From: Latrodectus hesperus
Lineage: Eukaryota; Arthropoda; Arachnida; Araneae; Theridiidae
Assembly: GCA_037975125.1 (NCBI GenBank)
Contig: CM075858.1
Span: 72,010,542 to 72,074,541, forward strand
Length of the DNA: 64,000 nt
Direction: 5' to 3'
The notes below the pieces were generated by a model. It was not told the origin of the DNA, made no database searches, and saw nothing but the letters and a program-made list of their open reading frames with translations. Positions within the stretch are counted from its first letter, which is position 1. The number at the start of each line of letters is the position of its first letter. Both the position numbers and the translations under genes were made by a program. Positions 57,901 through 64,000 of the stretch are shown here, in pieces.

Positions 57901-60900
57901 CTTAATTACAGTGTGAGTGAGTGTTATACAAAACATACCTGTTCATTTCCATCTACTATAAATTACAGTGTCTCGAATTTCTTATGTATTGAACTCTAAT
58001 TGTTATATCTTCTGCAATAAGAAAACCTGTCTGTGATTATGAAAAATTAATATTTAATGCTCTTTTAAATGTTATGTAAATTTGATATTTATTTTTATAT
58101 CTATTAGAAATAGTAGATTTAGTTGTATCAAAAATTATTTAGAGAAATTCCTTATATTTTTAAATGTTATTTGTAGTCAGTATATAAAACTGACAAGAAA
58201 TCTCTTATTGTTAATTATAAATTTGAATTGTTCATATGTTATTCTAAAAATCAAACTTTGCTTCATTCAGGTATTTATTTTTCTTACAATTGAAACAAGA
58301 TGTGATTTCTGGAAAGCTTCCTGTTCCTTACCAAACAGCTGTTGAATTATCTGCATATGCTTTACAATGTAAGTTGCTTTTAAATTTACACTCTCTCTCT
58401 CTCTCTCTCTCTCTCACAGTGTATATTTGAAAATAAATCATTAGTTTTTGGTTTAGAAAAATCATTTAACAATTTTGTTAGAGTATTACATTCATTATAT
58501 CCAATTTTTTAACTAGAATTTACAGAATCGGTTTTAAACATTAATGCTCCCCTCAATAATGTGCCATAAAGTTGAATTATTTAAATTAAAAGGTAAAACA
58601 ATTGTTTAAGATGGTATTTTATGCATTTAATTGTAAAATAAATGTGCCAGTAGATCTAGTTTCTCTATTATGTATTTATATTTTACCTTAAATGAATGTT
58701 ATAAAATATTTTATAATATCTAGATAAATATGAATAAAATAATATTAAATTTTTGTGAAATCATAAAGTATTTGCACTAATGCTTTATGTTTCTTAAAAA
58801 CATTGTTTTTTTAAATATAACATTTATTGTAATATTTGCTGATTGAATTAATGACTAGTGTTGTAGTTAAAGTTAGGTAATCAGCATACTTTTTATTTAA
58901 AATAAAGTTCTTTGAATTTTTATGTTCCATTTATATATAGTATGTATAAATTATATTTTTTACTTCTTTTCATTTGCTATTATAGCTGAGCTTGGTGATT
59001 ATGATCCCGTCCAACACACACCAGGATTTGTTTCTGAATTTCGTTTCGTCCAAGACCAAACAGAAGAAATGGAAATCGATATTTTAAATTTTTATAAAAC
59101 TTGCAAGTATGTAATTATTTTAATCCATAATCATTTTTATACTACGTGGCACCTTTATACATGCTGTGTGTTGTAATGATATTATTTTGTAATATAAGCA
59201 AATGTATAAATTCAAAGCTGTTTTCATATTTTAATGACTCAATTACACCTATTGAGGCAATGCAGTTTCAGACTGGGTTGGAACCTTTGGCAGATCGAAG
59301 ACAAAGTGCTGCCCTGAAACTCTCCGAAAGGCTTCTAAGGGATGATGGTTTCTGGAAAAATTAAATTTCTGTTTTCCCAAGATTGAAATCACAGAGAACC
59401 TTTTTGACTTTGACTAGGGAATTGTCAGATAGGTATAAGATCCAGGATGCCGATAGAGTGCCTTTATTTAGACCCTCAATCTTTCAAAACCATATTTATA
59501 GAGCTGATTGTTGTCTAGACCTGATACTACCTGTTAGTAAGAAGGTCTCCACTGATTCTGAGCTAAGGATGGCTACCCTAGCTACTATCGATGAGCATTA
59601 TCCATCATCTGTTTGGTTCCATGTCTATACAGATGATTCAGCTGTGGATGCCATTAGAAATGCTGGTGCAGGAGTATATTCTAAGAGTTTCAGGCTTTGC
59701 CAGGTTTTTGGGAAATACTATAACAGCTACAATGGTGAAGTGGTCGCTGTGCAATTAGCACTTGAATAGATCAGAAAGGGTAATGAGAACAACATATTAT
59801 TTTTTATAGACTCTCAGGCCACCATCAGGTCTCTCTCTTTAATTGCTTTCAGCAGTGTTGCGTCTGTTTATCTCTGACAAATGGAAATTAGTTTTCTACT
59901 AGAAGAAGGACGTCAAATTGTGCTGCAATGGATACCCAGCCACTGTGGTATCGTGGGAAATGACGCAGCTGACAAATTGGCAAAGGCTGGCTCAGATCTA
60001 CATCAGCCTTCTCCAGTCTTGGAGTACCATACTGTTAAAAGGCTTATTAAGTCAAATATAGCCTCCTATCGTAAAAATGTTTACAATATGTGCATAAAGA
60101 GGAAAGCATGAGCTTCCTTACTAACAAAACCTATTCCGTGTAACCTCCACAGAGCTGTGGGAGTGGCAAATTTTCGCCTTAAAACTGGGCATGATTATCT
60201 GCAAAAGCACCTTCACCGTTTGGGTTTGAAGGACTCTCCAATCTGCCATTTTTGTGGACTAGAGGACATAACTAGTGACTATTTTTACACTTGTCCTGGA
60301 CTTTCGGACGTCGCAGTTAGAAATTCTGCAGAAAATGACTTTTCATTCACCTCAAAATTGTATTGGGCTGCCCGACAGAGACTGATGGTTGAAAAACCAA
60401 GGTTGGGCGTAGGATTAAAAAAAAAATTTTAATGACTTACAACAAAATTGTATTAAATTATTTCACATTTTTCAGCAGAAAAAATGTAGATTTGCCAAAA
60501 TAAAAAGAAAAATTTCTAAAACTTTTGACATAGCTATTCTACATATTGATATAATGTTCAAATACCTGTTATTTTATGTTAGCAAATTTTCCTCATGTTC
60601 ATTTGATGAACTAATTCATCCAAAAGGATTTATAATGATTTACACTTAGAAGATGCTTAGAATGTTTTTAAATTAAAAGAAGTTAGTATCAGAATTTAGC
60701 ATTTTTTATTTTTATTTTATAACTAATCAGAAGTTTTTACATGTTAGAAGTTTATACATTTCAACATATATTCTGAAATACTAATAAAAAGAAAAATCTT
60801 ACCAAACTTATCAACAACAAAGTGCTGTACTGAATTTCTTTTCTTTAAGACAGAATTTATTTGCTACAACATTCATTCTGCATTTGTGAACATATTTATG

Positions 60901-61695
60901 AAGGAAGACTCTTGCATATTTGCAAACTAAATAATATATTAATAAATAAATAATATTTATTAAACTATTATTATATTTAGAAATTGCAAGAAAATATTTA
61001 TTATTTCCATTATTTATATAATAGGAATTTATTAGGATTAATAGTAATAAATGTAATTGGATTAATGCTATTTAATATAATATTTTTATACAAATATTTG
61101 AATATAGTTTTCACAAGTTTAATTCATATATTTTTATACTATATCATAATGTATGATTGCTGATATAATTTATGTATTTAGAACCGATGTAAGCTTATGA
61201 TTACTACAATTAATGCTTTAATTTTTGTTGATTCTTTTTGTCTTATATTTCCACATTTTAAAATGTCTATATTATTTTGATTACATAATTCCTGTCATAA
61301 ACTTTTATTCCATATATTACTTAACACATTAATTAACTCATTACCATTTCTTTTTCTTAATGTCAATTTGAAGTTAGTAATATATTCAAGCATGAGTCTT
61401 GTAAATATTTATCTTAAATTAACTGCATTGCTTTGCTTGTTTCTTTAGAGGTCAGACACCAGCACAAGCAGAGCTTAATTACTTGAATAAGGCAAAATGG
61501 CTTGAAATGTATGGTGTGGATATGCACACTGTTTTGGGAAAAGATGGGAATGAATATTCTTTAGGCCTTACACCAACAGGCATTCTAGTCTTTGAGAACA
61601 CAACTAAAATAGGCTTATTCTTTTGGCCAAAAATTACAAGACTAGACTTCAAATCAAAGAAGTTGACTCTTGTAGTTGTGGAAGATGATGATGAG
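51872..61695 (+). CDS. yurt: FERM-domain protein Yurt / EPB41L5-like, partial, six exons
   Basis: Join 51872-51976, 52089-52131, 52228-52306, 58271-58368, 58986-59106, 61449-61695; 693 nt, 231 codons, no stops, every intron GT-AG. The joined protein covers most of F1, all of F2 and the start of F3 of a FERM domain. Diagnostic stretches are [84 protein letters not shown] and [22 protein letters not shown]. Known of the family: Yurt/EPB41L5 is a cortical adaptor of epithelial lateral membranes that binds and restrains Crumbs and supports septate-junction barrier function. The match to Yurt/EPB41L5 is clearly better than to Coracle/4.1 or ezrin-type FERM proteins. The exon with the initiator ATG and the downstream exons are not in the window. 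The in-frame ATG at 51881 lies inside the first visible exon and is not the start. Confidence 0.95.
52089..52131 (+). CDS. yurt: yurt exon b (FERM F1 lobe)
   Basis: 43 nt, phase 0 to 1, after a 112-nt intron. It encodes [14 protein letters not shown], the family-typical HWLD...KKQVK segment. Acceptor ttttgtag, donor gtaagt. Confidence 0.95.
52228..52306 (+). CDS. yurt: yurt exon c (F1/F2 junction)
   Basis: 79 nt after a 96-nt intron. Completing the split Ile codon, it reads [19 protein letters not shown] then SLREELT(R). The FYSSEPN..LREELTR motif is a strong signature of Yurt/EPB41L5. It is followed by a 5,964-nt intron. Confidence 0.95.
55426..56961 (+). mobile_element. Tc1-like transposon in yurt intron 3, inactive
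   Basis: 1,536 bp bounded by identical 26-bp inverted ends (outer bases CACTGGCCTCCAAAAGTTAA) and flanked by TA on both sides, the Tc1/mariner target. Same strand as yurt. The transposase starts around the ATG at 55693 and is spread over several frames: an HTH region ([11 protein letters not shown], then [22 protein letters not shown]) followed by the catalytic region. The first catalytic motif reads VLFTGESRF instead of the usual FTDESRF, the second is intact (LMDDNAQVH), and the third breaks at SPDLNPIWK where the family has NPIEH. A stop follows at 56540. A C-terminal [16 protein letters not shown] segment is still recognisable after it. Confidence 0.92.
55693..56720 (+). pseudogene. Tc1 transposase pseudogene
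   Basis: Fragments lie in different frames: 55693-55791, 55793-55975 or so, 56044-56238, 56231-56542 and a tail to about 56715. The DD34E triad is damaged at its first residue (Asp to Gly in FTGESRF) and at its last (Glu lost at NPIWK). There are at least three frame changes. Cleavage and integration by this copy are therefore not expected; its ends could still be used by a related enzyme. Confidence 0.88.
58271..58368 (+). CDS. yurt: yurt exon d (FERM F2 lobe)
   Basis: 98 nt. It completes the split Arg codon and reads [20 protein letters not shown] then [12 protein letters not shown], the first helices of the acyl-CoA-binding-protein-like F2 lobe. Acceptor attcag, donor gtaagt. Confidence 0.95.
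58390..58415. repeat. (CT)13 microsatellite in yurt intron 4
   Basis: A CT run starting 21 bases after the exon d donor. It is in the sense strand, where a pyrimidine tract could act in splicing, though it lies at the 5' side of the intron. A shorter (TC)7 is at 27650-27664. Confidence 0.95.
58986..59106 (+). CDS. yurt: yurt exon e (FERM F2 lobe)
   Basis: 121 nt after a 617-nt intron. It encodes (S)[18 protein letters not shown]..., then [19 protein letters not shown] and KTC, with a split Lys codon at the end. Note (S): the family has Q-S/A-ELGDYD here. Donor gtatgt. Confidence 0.95.
59240..60425 (+). mobile_element. 5'-truncated non-LTR retrotransposon (RNase H end) in yurt intron 5
   Basis: 1,186 bp flanked by a perfect 12-bp direct repeat ATTTTAATGACT at 59228-59239 and 60426-60437, the footprint of target-primed reverse transcription. 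It contains only the 3' end of an ORF2. First comes the post-RT linker ([19 protein letters not shown]), then an RNase H-like domain ([50 protein letters not shown]). The C-terminal Cys/His segment is [20 protein letters not shown]. Stops or frame changes lie near 59362, 59769, 59878 and 60109. The insert ends in a short A run. RNase H plus this C-terminal zinc segment fits the Jockey/I group; I cannot assign the clade. Confidence 0.9.
59240..60432 (+). pseudogene. LINE ORF2 C-terminal pseudogene
   Basis: Open pieces 59240-59364, 59383-59769, 59881-60111 and 60157-60432 together encode the end of a LINE polyprotein. The catalytic acidic residues of RNase H are visible ([22 protein letters not shown]), but the piece is interrupted by several stops and lacks all of the reverse transcriptase. 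The last reading frame runs a few bases past the A run into the flanking duplication. Confidence 0.85.
61449..61695 (+). CDS. yurt: yurt exon f (end of F2, start of F3)
   Basis: 247 nt, ending in phase 0 at ...VVVEDDDE before donor gtatag. It encodes [40 protein letters not shown] and the [16 protein letters not shown] strand of the PH/PTB-like F3 lobe. The rest of F3 should be in an exon beyond the window. Confidence 0.95.
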
Positions 61696-62185
61696 GTATA
61701 GTTACTATTTTTATCTTTAATTTTTTTGGAATAAATTGCAACTTAGAAAATAAATCACGAACTACTTATGATAACTAAAGAAAACTTATTCCAAACAAAT
61801 TAAAGAATACTTTTTTTAACACTGCTAATTATTTTAAATCATAAATTTGTTGGAAAAAGACATGGTATTTTATTTATATTAAATTATTATAATTCTTATC
61901 ACATAAGAATAATATAAAATTTGAAAATCTTTATTCTTTAAAATTCTTTACAAATTATTTTTTTTTCTTCCATTTTAAGTAAGAAGCCTTTGTTTTGTAA
62001 ACATTTTCAAATTAAAGTATCATAATATTTTTGATTATATTAAAATTAAATTAATTTGTTGGTATTAAAATTTATCTTCTTAAAAAATACTTTCAAATAT
62101 TTAATAAATCATTAAAAAAATAATAAATCTATGAGAGAAACAATCATAATAAAAATATAATGGTAGAAAAATTTATATCAATATA

Positions 62186-64000
62186 CCACATTTACGCGAA
62201 TTTAATGCGCATCGTTTTTGACCAAAAGTAGTATTCAAAACTGAGGTGCGCATTAGATTCGAGAGCAAGATCAGCAATTGTCTGATGACGTCAACCAAAT
62301 TTAAATCGTAACAATGGATTACTGTATTTCTCGACAACATTTACCGTTACATTTATTGTTGACACATTATTGCATAGAGGATACAAACTGTAGAGTGTGT
62401 AGTCAGGAAATGGAGGGCAAACAGAAAACAATGCCATATGACGCTACTTTCAAATGTAAATTAATTCTTTATGCTGAAAAAAATGGCAATAGAAAGACAG
62501 GGAGAGAGAGCAATGTTCGCTTGTGGTGGCAACAGAAATTGGCACTGTTTCCAACTAAAGCTAGTAGAAAGAAATTCACTGGCCCTCGCAAATGAAGACA
62601 CCCTAAAATTGAAGAGAAAAATTTGGAATTTGTACGTGAAAGGATTAAGAATGGACAACCTGTGACTAGTGACACCATAAGAAATAAAGTAAGAGAGGAG
62701 GCTAAAGTTCTTGGAATAGCAAAACAAGTGTTTAAGGCTAGCTGTGGATGGGTGGATCGGTTTATGAAGCGGATGGGCTTGTAAGACACCATACAACAAT
62801 ATGCCAAAAGCTTCCAGCAGATTTTGAGGGAGAACTACTAATATTTCAGTGGTATGTCATCTCACTTCGGAAGGAAAAGAATTTTTCAGTGGGCCAAATT
62901 GGCAATGCTGACGAGACAAAAATTTGGTTTGATATGCCTCGTAACTACACCATTACTGAGAAGGGGTCTAAGGAAGTTATCATCAAAACTTCGGGATGTG
63001 AAAAGTAACGCATAACAGTGATGCTGGCAATAACTACAGATGAGTGCAAATTTTCCCTTTTCTTAATCTTCAAATGGAAAACATTCATTAAAATTCCTAA
63101 AAATAAAAAGCTGTTCCTAGATGATGTCTTGATTTGAAACCAAGAGAAGGGGTGGATGACAGAATCATTAATGCTTTATTGGCTCCGAAATGTGTGGGAA
63201 CGCCATGCCGGTGGGCTTTTCAATCCACCATCAATGCTTTATCTGGACGCATTTCGTGTTCATCTCACCGACTACGTAAAAAAGAAGATGCACCGCCTAG
63301 GCAGTGATCTTGTTATCATTCCTGGAGGGATGATGTCTGTGTTACAACCCCTGGATGTTAGTATAAATAAACCTTTGAATGGGTACATTCAGGCGGAGTA
63401 CAAAAAATAATTTTGTGAGCCAAACCGTGAATTGACCCCGACTAGAAAAATTAAGTGTGCTGCACCGCACTTTGTTGCACACTGGGTTTCTGCTGCATAA
63501 AAAAGCATCAAAGCACCAATGATTGTGAAATCTTTCTAGAAATGCTGCATTTCAAATTCATTGAATGACAGTGAAGATAACGTTCTCTGGAATACCAAAG
63601 ATGATGAGGAGGAGGAAAGAATATTTGAATCTGCTTCTGAGGAAGAGAGCTGCGAGGATTCCAGTGATGAAAGCATTAGTGAATAAAGATGTTTACTATT
63701 AATCACTGATTATAATAACTGTTAACCAGATAGAAATGTTACGATTTACTTCATGTTCATATTTTATGATAGGTACTGTATATACAGTAGTGATAATTAA
63801 CAGTAATTGTTTCACATAACAATAGCCTACTAATAGGTTAATTCTATGTTCTGTTACTTTATGTATAAACGTATTGTTGTATAAAATATGGTATCTAAAT
63901 TTATTTAAAATTATCAAACCATTGATTTATAGTTTATATACAAAACCATTGTCGTACAAAATAAGATTCAATAAATTCCTGTTACCATTAATGCACATTA
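62186..64000 (+). mobile_element. Tigger/pogo-like transposon, cut by the window edge
   Basis: The left end begins CCACATTTACGCGAATTTAA after a TA at 62184-62185. The last 12 bases of the window read taatgcacatta, which fits the inverted copy of the left end (..AATGCGCATTAAATTCGCG) with one mismatch, so the right end should lie within about 20 bases beyond the edge. A subterminal inverted copy (TGCGCATTAGATTCGAG) lies near 62244-62262. The element carries a pogo-type transposase relic on the plus strand. It sits in the yurt intron following exon f. Confidence 0.82.
62411..63686 (+). pseudogene. Tigger/pogo transposase pseudogene (DDE_1 family)
   Basis: An N-terminal HTH (MPYDATFKCKLILYAEKNGN) is followed by a CENPB-type domain ending ASCGWVDRFMKRMGL. 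The DDE_1 core has all three acidic motifs: NADETKIWFDMP, YLDAFRVHLTDY and VLQPLDVSINKP, with 35 residues between the second and third Asp. An acidic C-terminal tail (SCEDSSDESISE) ends at the stop at 63684. There are frame breaks after 62595, around 62780, at 63006 and around 63410. The triad is present but the frame is broken in several places, so it is inactive as read. Confidence 0.85.

Larger units (their letters stand above)
52307..58270 (+). other. yurt: yurt intron 3
   Basis: 5,964 nt, gtaact...ttcag, hosting the Tc1 element. The remainder is A+T-rich without recognisable repeats. Confidence 0.9.

Noticed and set aside
63774..63789. 16-bp perfect palindrome TACTGTATATACAGTA
   Set aside because: Lies within the Tigger element's 3' non-coding part; short A+T-rich palindromes of this kind are expected by chance.
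1..64000. CRISPR array, operon or other prokaryotic system
   Set aside because: No regularly spaced identical repeats and no prokaryotic gene layout; spliced host gene and eukaryotic transposons exclude it.

Overview
The window is animal nuclear DNA, very A+T rich, and almost entirely non-coding and repetitive. One conserved host gene is visible: six spliced exons between 51872 and 61695 on the plus strand encode most of the FERM domain of a band 4.1 protein of the Yurt/EPB41L5 group. The protein matches what I know of insect Yurt closely. Together with kilobase-sized A+T-rich introns, Tc1 and pogo/Tigger transposons, truncated LINEs and tRNA-derived SINEs, this points to an arthropod. An arachnid such as a spider is plausible but cannot be proved from the sequence.

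Layout. From 1 to 29 kb I see no convincing gene. This part holds a three-copy repeat family (R1), a Tigger-derived MITE at 5066-5395, a full SINE with target-site duplication at 5437, an internally deleted DNA transposon near 6.3-7.0 kb, two decayed tandem arrays at 9.6-11.8 kb, a cluster of SINEs at 17-18 kb, a LINE RNase H relic at 24.4-25.3 kb and several short G+C-richer islands that may be regulatory. From 29.9 to 32.2 kb lies a nearly complete but dead Tigger element on the minus strand. From 35 to 49 kb is a SINE graveyard with nested insertions, a LINE reverse-transcriptase relic at 37.4-38.2 kb and a Tigger-like relic at 46.0-46.7 kb. From 51.9 kb to the right edge is the yurt gene, with a Tc1 element in intron 3, a 5'-truncated LINE in intron 5 and a second Tigger element starting in the intron after exon 6 and running off the window.

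How the parts relate. The yurt reading frame joins across all five complete introns (all GT-AG, phases consistent), so the host gene looks functional although three of its introns carry mobile elements. All transposases and reverse transcriptases here have stops, frameshifts or lost catalytic residues, so no autonomous element is active as read. The least expected structure is a set of short perfect or near-perfect inverted repeats, most with 6-7 nt spacers, scattered through unrelated sequence. A nested transposon with an 8-bp target duplication inside an R1 repeat, and two decayed tandem arrays, also stand out.

Limits. The exons 5' of 51872 (start codon and start of F1) and everything after 61695 (F3 remainder and C-terminal tail) were not found in the window. 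SINE and repeat boundaries are by eye and good to roughly 5-20 bases unless a target-site duplication is given.
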